64,000 nt of DNA from an uncultured Veillonella sp. GTDB lineage: Bacteria; Bacillota; Negativicutes; Veillonellales; Veillonellaceae. The position numbers and the translations under genes were made by a program. Every line of letters starts with the position of its first letter. The stretch's first letter is position 1. A model generated the notes under the pieces. It searched no databases, had not been told where the DNA came from, and worked only from the letters and a program-made list of their open reading frames with translations. Positions 8,128 through 17,345 of the stretch are shown in pieces. The stretch covers positions 1 through 64,000 of the forward strand of contig NZ_CAKQFJ010000004.1 of the NCBI RefSeq assembly GCF_934230905.1, read 5' to 3'.

Positions 8128-9414
8128 CTATTTTTTTAAATTATAAAATACCGCATCACCTTTGTATTGTGCTGTTTCATATAACATTTCTTCGATACGA
8201 AGTAATTGATTGTATTTAGCAACACGTTCAGAACGAGCAGGAGCACCTGTTTTGATTTGACCTGCATTAACAGCCACCGCAATATCAGCAATAAATGTAT
8301 CTTCTGTTTCACCGGAACGATGAGATACTACACAAGTGTAACCAGCGCGTTTTGCTGTTTCCATAGCATCAAAGGCTTCTGTTAATGTGCCAATTTGATT
8401 TACTTTTACAAGAATGGAATTAGCTACGCCAAGGCCGATACCCTTTTCAAGACGTTTTGTATTAGTAACGAATAAATCATCACCTACAAGTTGAACGCGC
8501 TTGCCAAGACGTTCAGTTAATACTTTCCAACCATCCCAGTCTTCTTCGGCAAGACCATCTTCAATGGATACAATAGGATATTTATTTACCAAATATTCAT
8601 AGAAATCAACCATTTCATTGGCAGTCAAAACTTTGCCTTCACCAGATAGATGGTATTTACCATCTTCATAGATTTCACTGGAAGCCACATCAAGAGCTAA
8701 TTTAAAATCTGTACCAAGTTCATAACCTGCACGTTTAATAGCTTCGCAAATTACTTCTAGCGCTTCTTCATTAGAAGCTAAATTCGGTGCAAAACCACCT
8801 TCATCACCTACAGCAGTGCTAAGACCTTTATCATGAAGTACAGACTTCAAGGTGTGATATACTTCTGCACAGCTACGCAATGCATCACTGAAAGTTTTTG
8901 CACCAACCGGCATAATCATAAATTCTTGAAGGTCTACATTATTATCAGCATGAGCACCACCATTTAGAATGTTCATCATAGGCACTGGGAGCTCTTTAGC
9001 ATTAAAGCCACCTAAATATAAGAATAAAGGCAAATCTAAAGATTCAGCAGCAGCGCGTGCTACAGCCATAGATACACCTAAAATTGCGTTAGCACCTAAA
9101 TTAGCTTTGTTATCAGTACCATCAAGTTTTAGCATTAAATTATCAATCGCTACTTGTTCAGTCGCATCATAGCCGATGATAGCAGGACCAATTTTAGCGT
9201 TCACATTATCTACAGCTTGTAAAACACCTTTACCACCATAACGTTTTTTATCGCCATCGCGAAGTTCTACAGCTTCAAACATACCTGTAGATGCACCAGA
9301 TGGAACTGCAGCGGTAGCGATTGTACCATCTTCCAAACAAACTTCTACTTCTACTGTAGGATTACCACGAGAATCCAAAATTTCACGAGCTACAACTTGT
9401 TCAATTACTGCCAT
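8128..9414 (-). CDS. eno: Enolase (428 aa)
   Basis: Interconverts 2-phosphoglycerate and phosphoenolpyruvate in the cytoplasm. The sequence shows the N-terminal signature SRGNPTVEVEV, GASTGMFEA, the magnesium-binding SIEDGLAEEDW and GDDLFVTN, the catalytic-lysine region ILVKVNQIGT and SHRSGETED. Full length for a bacterial enolase. It is the last gene of the gap-pgk-tpiA-gpmI-eno operon, 27 bp after gpmI. In an organism thought to live on lactate and organic acids this step would run mainly towards phosphoenolpyruvate consumption for sugar synthesis; that direction is inferred. Confidence 0.98.
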   Translation of the reverse strand: MAVIEQVVAREILDSRGNPTVEVEVCLEDGTIATAAVPSGASTGMFEAVELRDGDKKRYGGKGVLQAVDNVNAKIGPAIIGYDATEQVAIDNLMLKLDGTDNKANLGANAILGVSMAVARAAAESLDLPLFLYLGGFNAKELPVPMMNILNGGAHADNNVDLQEFMIMPVGAKTFSDALRSCAEVYHTLKSVLHDKGLSTAVGDEGGFAPNLASNEEALEVICEAIKRAGYELGTDFKLALDVASSEIYEDGKYHLSGEGKVLTANEMVDFYEYLVNKYPIVSIEDGLAEEDWDGWKVLTERLGKRVQLVGDDLFVTNTKRLEKGIGLGVANSILVKVNQIGTLTEAFDAMETAKRAGYTCVVSHRSGETEDTFIADIAVAVNAGQIKTGAPARSERVAKYNQLLRIEEMLYETAQYKGDAVFYNLKK

Positions 9415-9441
9415 AATACTACCTCTTATTTATATACTAAA

Positions 9442-10965
9442 TTAATCTAATAATAAACTTTCACCTGTCATATCATTTGGTTTATCAATATGAGCCAAAG
9501 CCAACATAGTCGGTGCAATATCACATAATTTACCAGACTTTACATGTTTATAACCATTCTGTGCATCTACTAAAATCAACGGTACCACATTAGTTGTATG
9601 AGCAGTATGTGGTTTTCCAGTCTCATGATTAACCATTTGCTCTGCATTACCATGATCCGCTGTAACTAAAAGCTGACCACCAACCTCTAGTATAGCCTTA
9701 GTTATTCGTTCTAATCCTGCATCTACAGTTTGAATAGCTTTAACAGCCGCTTTAAAGTCACCTGTATGACCTACCATATCTGGATTGGCATAATTTAAGA
9801 TAATCATATCGTATTGATGACTATAAATAGCATCAACCACCTTATCTGTCACTTCGGGAGCACTCATCTCAGGTTGTAAATCATATGTAGCAACCGATGG
9901 AGATGGGACAAGAATACGGTCTTCACCTTCAAAAGGAACCTCATTACCACCATTAAAGAAATATGTCACATGTGCATATTTCTCTGTTTCAGCAATGCGC
10001 AACTGATGATATCCTTTATTAGCCAGAATCTCACCTAATGTGTTACGTAATGTATCCTTTTCATAAACGACATGAACCGGCAATCCATCTTCATACTTAG
10101 TCATTGTCGCCATGTAGATAGATATAGGTTCTCGTTTAAAACCATCAAAATCAGATACTGTTAAAGCTTTCGTCAATTCACGGGCTCTATCCGGTCTAAA
10201 GTTACAGAAAATAACAGCATCACCATCAGAAATAGTTCCATTTGGATCAATAACTGTAGGTACTACAAATTCATCATTAACACCGTCATTATAAGATTGC
10301 GCAACTGCATCACATGAGGAATCAGCCTTATTACCTACACCATTAACGATGGCATTATAAGCTAATTCCTCCCGATCCCATCGATTATCACGATCCATAC
10401 CATAATATCGACCACTTACAGTAGCAATTTTACCGCAGTCAACATCTACCATAAAGTTTTCGAGATTTTTAAGATAGGTAGTTGCCGATTGTGGCGGTAC
10501 ATCACGACCATCAAGCAGTGCATGAACGTACACTTCTTTAATACCTTCATGTTTAGCACCAGCAATTACAGCCTTAATATGCTCTAACGAACAATGCACA
10601 TTACCATCAGAAATAAGACCAATAATTTGTAATTTACCATGTTTTGCATGTTTATATAACTCTTGTATTACAGGCTTGTTATAAAACTCGCCACTCTCTA
10701 CATCCTTTGTGATGCGCGTTAAGTCTTGATATACAATACGTCCTGAACCAAGGTTTAAATGACCGACTTCGGAGTTTCCCATTTGCCCTTTTGGCAAACC
10801 AACCGCAAGACCGGAAGCTTCTAATGTTGTATGTGGATACGTTTCCCATAAATAATTAAAATAACTTGGTTTTGCTTGTACTACGGCATTCGTCGTATCT
10901 GTTTGATCTCCCATACCAAAACCATCTAAGATAACTAGCATTACGGGAGCCTGTAATTTTGCCAT
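9442..10965 (-). CDS. gpmI: Phosphoglycerate mutase, cofactor-independent (507 aa)
   Basis: Manganese-dependent iPGM, alkaline phosphatase superfamily. Seen: metal-binding N-terminus LVILDGFGMGD, the catalytic-serine motif GNSEVGHLNLGSGR, DGRDVPP, RYYGMDRDNRWDR, the C-terminal metal sites NYANPDMVGHTGD and TADHGNAEQM, and HTAHTTNVVP. Length is normal (about 510). It lies between tpiA (18 bp gap) and eno (27 bp gap), the same order as in Bacillus. No 2,3-bisphosphoglycerate-dependent isoenzyme is seen in this window. Confidence 0.98.
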   Translation of the reverse strand: MAKLQAPVMLVILDGFGMGDQTDTTNAVVQAKPSYFNYLWETYPHTTLEASGLAVGLPKGQMGNSEVGHLNLGSGRIVYQDLTRITKDVESGEFYNKPVIQELYKHAKHGKLQIIGLISDGNVHCSLEHIKAVIAGAKHEGIKEVYVHALLDGRDVPPQSATTYLKNLENFMVDVDCGKIATVSGRYYGMDRDNRWDREELAYNAIVNGVGNKADSSCDAVAQSYNDGVNDEFVVPTVIDPNGTISDGDAVIFCNFRPDRARELTKALTVSDFDGFKREPISIYMATMTKYEDGLPVHVVYEKDTLRNTLGEILANKGYHQLRIAETEKYAHVTYFFNGGNEVPFEGEDRILVPSPSVATYDLQPEMSAPEVTDKVVDAIYSHQYDMIILNYANPDMVGHTGDFKAAVKAIQTVDAGLERITKAILEVGGQLLVTADHGNAEQMVNHETGKPHTAHTTNVVPLILVDAQNGYKHVKSGKLCDIAPTMLALAHIDKPNDMTGESLLLD

Positions 10966-10983
10966 ATTTATACCTCTAGTATT

Positions 10984-11754
10984 TTATTTACTTACATCTT
11001 GAGCTGCCATGATGATTTCATTAAATTCATCTACTACCAATGAGGCCCCACCAACAAGGGCACCATCAATATTAGGCTCACTCAAAATTTCAAGAGCATT
11101 ATTAGCTTTTACACTACCACCATATTGAATTCGTATTGATTCAGCTACAGTAGATGTATATAATTCCGCTATATAATCACGAATTGATTTACACACTTCT
11201 TCTGCTTGATCAGCAGTAGCAGTCTTGCCCGTACCAATAGCCCAAATCGGTTCATAAGCGATAATCAACTGTTTCACTTGATTCTCTGGAATATCTTTTA
11301 ATGCACATTCTAATTGTCTATGAATGAAAGGAATCGTTTCATTTGCCTCTCTCTGAGCAAGACTTTCACCTACACAAACAATAGGTTGTAAATTATGAAG
11401 AAAAGCACTCTTAATTTTCTCATTTACCATGCTATCAGTTTCTCCATAATACTCACGACGCTCAGAGTGACCAATAATAACATAGGATACTCCAAGTTCC
11501 GTAAGCATAAGAGGCGAAACCTCACCAGTAAATGCACCTGCATCATGATAGTCCATATTTTGAGCTCCTACGCTTACCTGTGTATCTCTCGTTAAAGACA
11601 CAGCTCTCTCAAGCGCAGTAAAAGGAGGGCATATAACTACCTCACAGTCCAAATCTTTATCACCTAAAAAACTGGTAAATGCTTCGATTAATATGGAACC
11701 AGAAGCAATGGTTCCATTCATCTTCCAGTTTCCTGCAATAATTTGTTTTCTCAT
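10984..11754 (-). CDS. tpiA: Triosephosphate isomerase (256 aa)
   Basis: TIM-barrel enzyme interconverting dihydroxyacetone phosphate and glyceraldehyde 3-phosphate. Motifs: catalytic lysine in AGNWKMNG, electrophilic histidine in IIGHSERREYYGE, catalytic glutamate in AYEPIWAIGTGKTA, and the phosphate-binding loop RIQYGGSVKANN. Starts one base after the pgk stop, a spacing that implies translational coupling. Length is typical for bacteria. Confidence 0.98.
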   Translation of the reverse strand: MRKQIIAGNWKMNGTIASGSILIEAFTSFLGDKDLDCEVVICPPFTALERAVSLTRDTQVSVGAQNMDYHDAGAFTGEVSPLMLTELGVSYVIIGHSERREYYGETDSMVNEKIKSAFLHNLQPIVCVGESLAQREANETIPFIHRQLECALKDIPENQVKQLIIAYEPIWAIGTGKTATADQAEEVCKSIRDYIAELYTSTVAESIRIQYGGSVKANNALEILSEPNIDGALVGGASLVVDEFNEIIMAAQDVSK

Positions 11755-11755
11755 A

Positions 11756-12934
11756 TTATGCCTCTGTTAAAGCAGCAATACCAGGCAAAACCTTACCTTC
11801 CAATAATTCAAGAGATGCACCACCACCCGTTGAAATATGGCTAATTTTATCTGCTAAACCGCTTTTTTCAATAGCAGCTACAGAATCACCACCACCAACA
11901 ATAGTCATAGCATCAGATTCTGCAACCGCTTTAGCTACAGCATTTGTACCAGCTGCAAATTTTTCCATCTCAAACACACCCATAGGGCCATTCCAAATGA
12001 TCGTTTTCATATTAGCTAATGCTTCTGTATATAGTTCACGTGTTTTAGGACCAATATCCAAAATCATCCAGCCATCTTCAATTTTATCCACATCAACAAT
12101 TTTTGTATTAGCATCATTGCTGAAATCATCTGCTACTACAGCATCGATAGGTGTCAATAATCTAGCACCTGCAACGCGTGCTTCCATAACTAAATCTGTA
12201 GCGATAGCATCCTGACCTTCTTCATATAAGGAACTGCCAATATTGCAGCCTTGAGCCTTAATGAAAGCATTCGCCATACCGCCACCGATAATCATAACAT
12301 CTACCTTAGGTAATAAATTGGAAATAACAGAAATTTTATCTGTTACCTTAGCACCACCAATGATAGCTGCCATAGGAGTTTTAGGATGTACAACGGCCGC
12401 ACTTAATGCATCGATTTCTTTTTTGAGTAAGAAACCTGCCCCCATAGGAATATAGTCAGCAATACCTACTACAGAAGCTGCATTACGATGAGACACCCCA
12501 AATGCATCATTAATAGCTACATCCGCAAGAGATGCTAATTGTTTAGCAAACGCTAGATCATTTTTTGTTTCTTCATTGTGATAGCGTAAGTTTTCAAGCA
12601 TCAATACATCGCCAGGTTGTAATGCCTCAACGGCTTCCTCTACCTTAGGACCAACACAATCATCGACAAATGCAACTGGTTTGTTGATAAGCTCAGATAA
12701 ACGTTTAGCACAAGGAGCCAATGTCATATCCGGTTTACGTTCCCCTTTTGGACGGCCAAAGTGAGATGCTAATATAACTTTTGCATTATGATCAATTAAG
12801 TATTTGATTGTTTCCAAGGCACCACGGATACGGGTGTCATCAGTGATGACACCATCCTTCATAGGCACGTTAAAATCCACACGCACAAAAACGCGTTTAT
12901 TATCTACATTCATATCTAAAATGGTCAATTTCAT
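11756..12934 (-). CDS. pgk: Phosphoglycerate kinase (392 aa)
   Basis: Transfers phosphate between 1,3-bisphosphoglycerate and ADP. Recognisable motifs: RVDFNVPMKDG, ASHFGRPKGE, NDAFGVSHRNAASVVGI, the KVTDKI region, WNGPMGVFEM and the nucleotide-binding GGGDSVAAIEKSG. Two Rossmann-like halves of normal length. It follows gap by 17 bp and directly precedes tpiA. There is no fused triosephosphate isomerase, unlike in some anaerobes. Confidence 0.98.
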   Translation of the reverse strand: MKLTILDMNVDNKRVFVRVDFNVPMKDGVITDDTRIRGALETIKYLIDHNAKVILASHFGRPKGERKPDMTLAPCAKRLSELINKPVAFVDDCVGPKVEEAVEALQPGDVLMLENLRYHNEETKNDLAFAKQLASLADVAINDAFGVSHRNAASVVGIADYIPMGAGFLLKKEIDALSAAVVHPKTPMAAIIGGAKVTDKISVISNLLPKVDVMIIGGGMANAFIKAQGCNIGSSLYEEGQDAIATDLVMEARVAGARLLTPIDAVVADDFSNDANTKIVDVDKIEDGWMILDIGPKTRELYTEALANMKTIIWNGPMGVFEMEKFAAGTNAVAKAVAESDAMTIVGGGDSVAAIEKSGLADKISHISTGGGASLELLEGKVLPGIAALTEA

Positions 12935-12951
12935 CCTAGAATTTCCTCCAA

Positions 12952-13962
12952 TTATAGACCTTTACTAGCTACAAAAGCTGCCATATCAATAAGGCGTTCA
13001 GAATAGCCCCATTCGTTATCATACCAAGAAACAACTTTCACCATGTTACCATCCATAACCATTGTCAAATCAGCATCAACAATGGAGCTACGAGGGTCAG
13101 AACTAAAATCACAAGATACCAAAGGAACATCAGATACACCAAGGATACCTTTTAATTTACCAGCAGCTGCTTTGCGGAATGCTTCGTTGATTTCTTCTTT
13201 AGTAGCAGGTTTTTCAAGTTCGCAAACAAGATCTGTAGCAGATACATCAGGAGTAGGTACACGCAATGCGAAGCCATCAAGTTTACCTTTTAGTTGAGGC
13301 AATACTTTTGCTACAGCCTTTGCTGCACCAGTTGTTGTAGGAATAATAGACATTGCAGCTGCACGAGCGCGACGAGGATCTTTATGACGTGCGTCAAGAA
13401 TTTTTTGGTCATTCGTATAGGAATGGATTGTAGTCATCATACCGCGTTTAATGCCGAATTCATCACACAACACCTTAGCGAATGGAGCCAAACAGTTTGT
13501 TGTACAAGATGCATTAGAAATGATGTGATGTTTTGCAGGATCATACATATCTTGGTTAACACCCATAACCATTGTCAAATCTTCATTTTTACCAGGTGCA
13601 GAAATCAATACTTTTTTAACAGTAGGTTGATTCAAATGAACCTTTGCTTCCTCTGCATCACGGTATTTACCAGTACATTCCATAACAATTTCAACGCCTT
13701 CTTCAGACCAAGGCAATTTAGAAGCATCGCGATCATGGAATACACGAATACGTTTACCATCAACATAAATGTTTTCATCATCAAATGTTACTTCATTAGG
13801 GATTGTGCCATGTACGGAATCGTATTTCAATAATAATGCAGTACCTTCATTATCACCAGTTGCATTGATAGCTACTACTTCAACCTCTGGATTGTTAATT
13901 GCAGCACGTACTACACATTTACCAATACGACCAAAACCATTAATACCAACTTTAACTGCCAT
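12952..13962 (-). CDS. gap: Glyceraldehyde-3-phosphate dehydrogenase with NADP-type coenzyme residues (336 aa)
   Basis: Catalytic cysteine in NASCTTNCLAPFAK, dinucleotide loop INGFGRIGK, substrate residues in SYTNDQKILD and PTTTGAAKAV. Two positions that select NAD are changed. The acidic residue after the second beta strand is Ala (VVAINATGD, where NAD enzymes have VAVNDLTD), and the Leu-Pro pair of LDLPHKD is Ala-Arg (LDARHKD). Similar replacements occur in NADP-using GAPDHs such as Bacillus GapB and plastid enzymes. I infer NADP(H) or dual use, which suits gluconeogenesis. Ribosome site GAGGA is clear. First enzyme gene after the regulator. Confidence 0.95.
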   Translation of the reverse strand: MAVKVGINGFGRIGKCVVRAAINNPEVEVVAINATGDNEGTALLLKYDSVHGTIPNEVTFDDENIYVDGKRIRVFHDRDASKLPWSEEGVEIVMECTGKYRDAEEAKVHLNQPTVKKVLISAPGKNEDLTMVMGVNQDMYDPAKHHIISNASCTTNCLAPFAKVLCDEFGIKRGMMTTIHSYTNDQKILDARHKDPRRARAAAMSIIPTTTGAAKAVAKVLPQLKGKLDGFALRVPTPDVSATDLVCELEKPATKEEINEAFRKAAAGKLKGILGVSDVPLVSCDFSSDPRSSIVDADLTMVMDGNMVKVVSWYDNEWGYSERLIDMAAFVASKGL

Positions 13963-14015
13963 TGTTTTGTCCTCCTCAAAAGAACTATATAAATAAATGA
14001 AAACTATAAACTAAA

Positions 14016-15041
14016 TTATAATACAGGAATATCTAGTAATTGGCGCATACCTTCTGCAGCTTGATCATCTATAATAAGGATTCCCTTTTTACAAGACCTC
14101 ATCACACTGATAATAGCACTAGCTTTATCAAATCCGCCAGCTACAGCCACTACATGCGGTATGTTTACTATATCCCTTAATGAAAGCCCTATGTTGTTCG
14201 TTGCGTAGACAATAGAACCATCCATAGAGCAATATTGACCTAATGCCTCACCTACGGCATTACCATCAACTAATTGCCGGCGTACAGCGCCAGGAATATG
14301 TCGCACATCAGCCATATGGAGTGCTTGCCCAATACCAAAAACTAATACATCAGTTCTATGAATTAATTCGCTAATCTCCTTAATTTGGGGTTCTAATGTT
14401 ACAAGCATATCTAGAGAATCTTTAGACAGTCCATCTGGTAAATGAAGCATCTTATACGAGCCATGCCAGCGTTCTGCTAGTACAGAAGCAATCACATTCG
14501 CTTGATACTCAACGACTTCACCAACACCACCACGGGCTGGTACAACCACAGGATGCAATACACTACTAGGCATTTCATCAGCCATGGCCGCCATAGTACT
14601 ACCACCACTAACAGCCACAACAGACTCATTATTTACCATACGTTGAACAACTTTAGCAGCAGTAAAGCCCAAACGTTTTAGCATTAATGAACCTTCACTA
14701 GGTGTGATAATAACATCATCAATATGTAATGCTTGTTTCAACTGTTGCTCTAATTCGCCAACACGTTCGTATTCATAAAGAATATCCCTTAATTTAGGAA
14801 CTAACTCTCGTCCTTCAGCACTTAAACAAATACCAGGTTTAGAAATCTCTACTAGTCCATTACCTCGCAATGCATCAACATGAGATCGCACAGCTCGTTC
14901 AGAAATATTTGTAGCTAAGGCTAAACTTCTGCGTCCCAGAGGTTCTTCGTAGGCTAAATGGCTCAATAACTTGTATCGATCCTTTAAGACTGTCATTAAT
15001 TCCGGGGCTATACGATCGCATACCATTAAAAACTCATTCAT
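14016..15041 (-). CDS. cggR: CggR-type central glycolytic regulator (341 aa)
   Basis: SorC/DeoR-family repressor. Residues about 20-75 form a winged helix region (GRRSLALATNISERAVRSHVDAL), and the rest is the phosphosugar-binding domain with VSGGSTMAAMADEM and PARGGVGE. In Bacillus, CggR represses gapA-pgk-tpiA-pgm-eno and is released by fructose 1,6-bisphosphate; the gene order here is the same. It is the first gene of the operon, 53 bp before gap, behind a promoter at 15138-15166 and a two-repeat operator at 15069-15108, so autoregulation is likely. AGGAGG lies close before ATG. Confidence 0.92.
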   Translation of the reverse strand: MNEFLMVCDRIAPELMTVLKDRYKLLSHLAYEEPLGRRSLALATNISERAVRSHVDALRGNGLVEISKPGICLSAEGRELVPKLRDILYEYERVGELEQQLKQALHIDDVIITPSEGSLMLKRLGFTAAKVVQRMVNNESVVAVSGGSTMAAMADEMPSSVLHPVVVPARGGVGEVVEYQANVIASVLAERWHGSYKMLHLPDGLSKDSLDMLVTLEPQIKEISELIHRTDVLVFGIGQALHMADVRHIPGAVRRQLVDGNAVGEALGQYCSMDGSIVYATNNIGLSLRDIVNIPHVVAVAGGFDKASAIISVMRSCKKGILIIDDQAAEGMRQLLDIPVL

Positions 15042-15068
15042 AGGGTTCCTCCTTTACCCTGTAACAAG

Positions 15069-15108
15069 AATAACGATATTCGTCCCACAAAAACGAAATC
15101 AGTCCCAC
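15069..15108 (-). promoter_or_regulatory. Probable CggR operator: two 20-bp direct repeats
   Basis: On the minus strand GTGGGAC-N6-CGTT occurs twice, starting at 15108 and 15088, exactly 20 bp apart. The Bacillus CggR operator is also a direct repeat of a GGGAC-containing half site lying between promoter and cggR. Position downstream of the promoter and upstream of the cggR start fits a roadblock or RNA-polymerase-binding repressor. Not tested. Confidence 0.75.
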
Positions 15109-15137
15109 CCAGAATAAAAAAATACTTCTACAAGATT

Positions 15138-15166
15138 ATTTTATACCTTATTACAACTTTATTCAA
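15138..15166 (-). promoter_or_regulatory. Promoter of the cggR-gap operon
   Basis: Minus-strand TTGAAT (15166-15161), 17-bp spacer, TAAAAT (15143-15138). Transcription would start near 15131, about 23 bp before the operator repeats. The -35 box overlaps the far end of the upp terminator stem. Confidence 0.7.
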
Positions 15167-15201
15167 GTAAAAGACGCCCTTTCAGGCGTCTTTTACTTGA
15201 A
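15162..15201 (-). terminator. Terminator after upp
   Basis: Perfect 17-bp stem (15162-15178 against 15185-15201) with loop of 6 nt, containing GACGCC/GGCGTC and TTTT on the minus strand. It separates upp from the cggR operon, whose -35 box reuses its outer end. Confidence 0.88.
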
Positions 15202-15231
15202 TTTATAAAATTATCTCTAAGATATATACGA

Positions 15232-15858
15232 TTATTTAGTACCGAAAATCCGATCCCCTGCATCACCTAAACCAGGCAAGATATATCCATGTTCATTCAA
15301 TGTTTCATCAAGAGCTGCTACATAAATAGGTACATCAGGATGTTCCTTATTAACAACCTCTACACCTTCAGGAGCTGCAACGAGGCACATCAATTTAATA
15401 CTCTTAGCACCTTTTTCTTTCAACAACGTAATCGCTGCAGATGCACTACCACCAGTGGCAAGCATTGGATCGGTAACGATGAAATCACGTTCGCCCACAT
15501 CGCTAGGTAATTTGCAATAATATTCTACTGGTTTTAATGTTTCTGGATCACGATATAAACCGACATGACCAACCTTAGCTGTTGGAATCAAGCTAAGCAT
15601 GCCATTTACCATGCCAAGACCAGCACGCAAAATTGGAATAATACCTAATTTCTTACCTGCAATACGTTTCCCTGTCATCTTAGTCAATGGTGTTTGCACT
15701 TCAACATCTTCTAATGGCAAATTACGTGTAATTTCATAGCCCATCAACAATGTAATTTCATCTAATAATTCGCGGAAATCTTTTGAACCTGTTTGTACAT
15801 CACGCATCAATGTAACCTTATGATGAATCAATGGATGTGTCATAACATTAACGTTCAT
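15232..15858 (-). CDS. upp: Uracil phosphoribosyltransferase (208 aa)
   Basis: Pyrimidine salvage: uracil plus PRPP gives UMP. The PRPP loop VTDPMLATGGSASAAI, the GLGMVNGMLSLIPTA segment (RAGLGMV) and the C-terminal uracil-binding GDAGDRIFGTK are all present, and length is typical (about 209). It is followed by its own terminator and is preceded, after 120 bp, by glyA and its terminator, so it is probably transcribed alone. Gene order glyA-upp is common in Firmicutes. Confidence 0.97.
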   Translation of the reverse strand: MNVNVMTHPLIHHKVTLMRDVQTGSKDFRELLDEITLLMGYEITRNLPLEDVEVQTPLTKMTGKRIAGKKLGIIPILRAGLGMVNGMLSLIPTAKVGHVGLYRDPETLKPVEYYCKLPSDVGERDFIVTDPMLATGGSASAAITLLKEKGAKSIKLMCLVAAPEGVEVVNKEHPDVPIYVAALDETLNEHGYILPGLGDAGDRIFGTK

Positions 15859-15982
15859 GATAATGCCCCCTATAAAAACAATCCGAGTCTGAAGTTACTA
15901 CTTCAACCTTTTACTTTTCATACCTACTCTATCACATATTTACAATTCTTGCCATATAAATATAACTAGTAAAATACACCAA

Positions 15983-16012
15983 AAGGGTGAGCAAAAACTC
16001 TTGCTCACCCTT
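15983..16012 (-). terminator. Terminator after glyA
   Basis: 12-bp perfect stem AAGGGTGAGCAA / TTGCTCACCCTT with a 6-nt loop, flanked by A and T runs. It lies 35 bp after the glyA stop. Confidence 0.85.
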
Positions 16013-16046
16013 AAAAGGTCTTAATATCCCGATAATATCTTATGAA

Positions 16047-17288
16047 TTATAAGTTGGGATATAAAGGATATTTTTCACATAATGCAGCTACACGTTTTGC
16101 AGCATCTTGGTGCTTAGCTGTATCTTCTGGATTTTGAAGTACTGTAGCGATGATATCTGCAATTTCTTTCATATCGTCTTCTTTAAGACCACGTGTAGTC
16201 AATGCAGGTGTGCCTAAGCGAACACCACTAGTTACAAATGGACTAGCTGGATCGAATGGAATGGTATTTTTATTAGCTGTGATACCAATTTCATCTAAAA
16301 GATGTTCTGCTTCTTTACCAGTTAAGCCGGTATTGCGCACATCTACAAGCATAACATGTGTATCGGTACCGCCAGAAACGATAGTCAAACCTTTAGCCAT
16401 CAATTCAGCAGCCAATACTTTTGCATTTTTAATAACTTGTTCAGCGTATACTTTAAATTCTGGTTGCAATGCTTCACCTAATGCAACAGCTTTTGCAGCG
16501 ATAACATGCATTAAAGGACCACCTTGAATACCAGGGAATACAGCCTTATCAATAGCTTTTGCATATTCTTCTTTGCACAAAATCATACCGCCACGAGGTC
16601 CACGCAATGTTTTATGTGTTGTAGTTGTAACGATATCTGCATATTCTACTGGATTTGGATGTAAACCAGCAGCTACAAGGCCAGCAAAGTGAGCCATATC
16701 TACCATGAAAATCGCGCCTACTTCATGAGCTACATCAGCCATTTTCTTAAAGTCGATTTGACGGCTGTAAGCACTCCCCCCAGCAATGATCAATTTAGGT
16801 TTTGCTTCTAATACGATTTTGCGGAATTCATCATAGTCGATTTGTTGAGTTTCTGCATTAACACCGTAAGGAACAACATTGAAATATGTACCAGATACGT
16901 TTACAGGAGAACCATGTGTTAAGTGACCACCATGAGACAAATTCATACCTACAATGGTGTCACCAGGTTTTAACATAGCAAAATATACAGCAAAATTAGC
17001 TTGAGATCCGGAATGTGGTTGTACATTTGCATGTTCTGCACCAAATAAACGTTTAGCACGTTCAATCGCTAATGTTTCTACTACATCCACATGTTCACAG
17101 CCACCATAATAACGTTTGCCAGGGTAGCCTTCAGCGTATTTGTTAGTCAATACACTGCCTTGAGCTTCCATAACGGCTTGGGATACGATATTTTCAGAGG
17201 CGATCATTTCTAATTTATCGCGTTGACGCATTAATTCTTGATCGATAACTGCTTTAACATTAGGGTCTTGTTTTGCTAAGAAACTCAT
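16047..17288 (-). CDS. glyA: Serine hydroxymethyltransferase (413 aa)
   Basis: PLP enzyme exchanging the hydroxymethyl group between serine and tetrahydrofolate. The PLP lysine is in VTTTTHKTLRGPRGG; other motifs are ANVQPHSGSQANFAVY, GYPGKRYYGGCEHVD and the folate-binding C-terminal region. Standard bacterial length. AAGGAGG precedes ATG. It follows rpiB by 57 bp, as in Bacillus (ywlF-glyA-upp order), so it may be read from the Sua5-phosphatase-rpiB unit. Confidence 0.98.
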   Translation of the reverse strand: MSFLAKQDPNVKAVIDQELMRQRDKLEMIASENIVSQAVMEAQGSVLTNKYAEGYPGKRYYGGCEHVDVVETLAIERAKRLFGAEHANVQPHSGSQANFAVYFAMLKPGDTIVGMNLSHGGHLTHGSPVNVSGTYFNVVPYGVNAETQQIDYDEFRKIVLEAKPKLIIAGGSAYSRQIDFKKMADVAHEVGAIFMVDMAHFAGLVAAGLHPNPVEYADIVTTTTHKTLRGPRGGMILCKEEYAKAIDKAVFPGIQGGPLMHVIAAKAVALGEALQPEFKVYAEQVIKNAKVLAAELMAKGLTIVSGGTDTHVMLVDVRNTGLTGKEAEHLLDEIGITANKNTIPFDPASPFVTSGVRLGTPALTTRGLKEDDMKEIADIIATVLQNPEDTAKHQDAAKRVAALCEKYPLYPNL

Positions 17289-17345
17289 AGGAATCCTCCT
17301 TAAAACATATATAAATAATGTAATAACTAGTTAAGTAAAGATGTA

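Noticed and set aside
9442..10965. gpmI as an alkaline phosphatase/phosphopentomutase
   Set aside because: The iPGM-specific serine motif GNSEVGHLNLGSGR and operon position identify it as phosphoglycerate mutase.
13294..13833. 179-codon plus-strand frame opposite gap
   Set aside because: Antisense shadow of a strongly conserved gene; Cys/His/Phe-rich translation with no family likeness.
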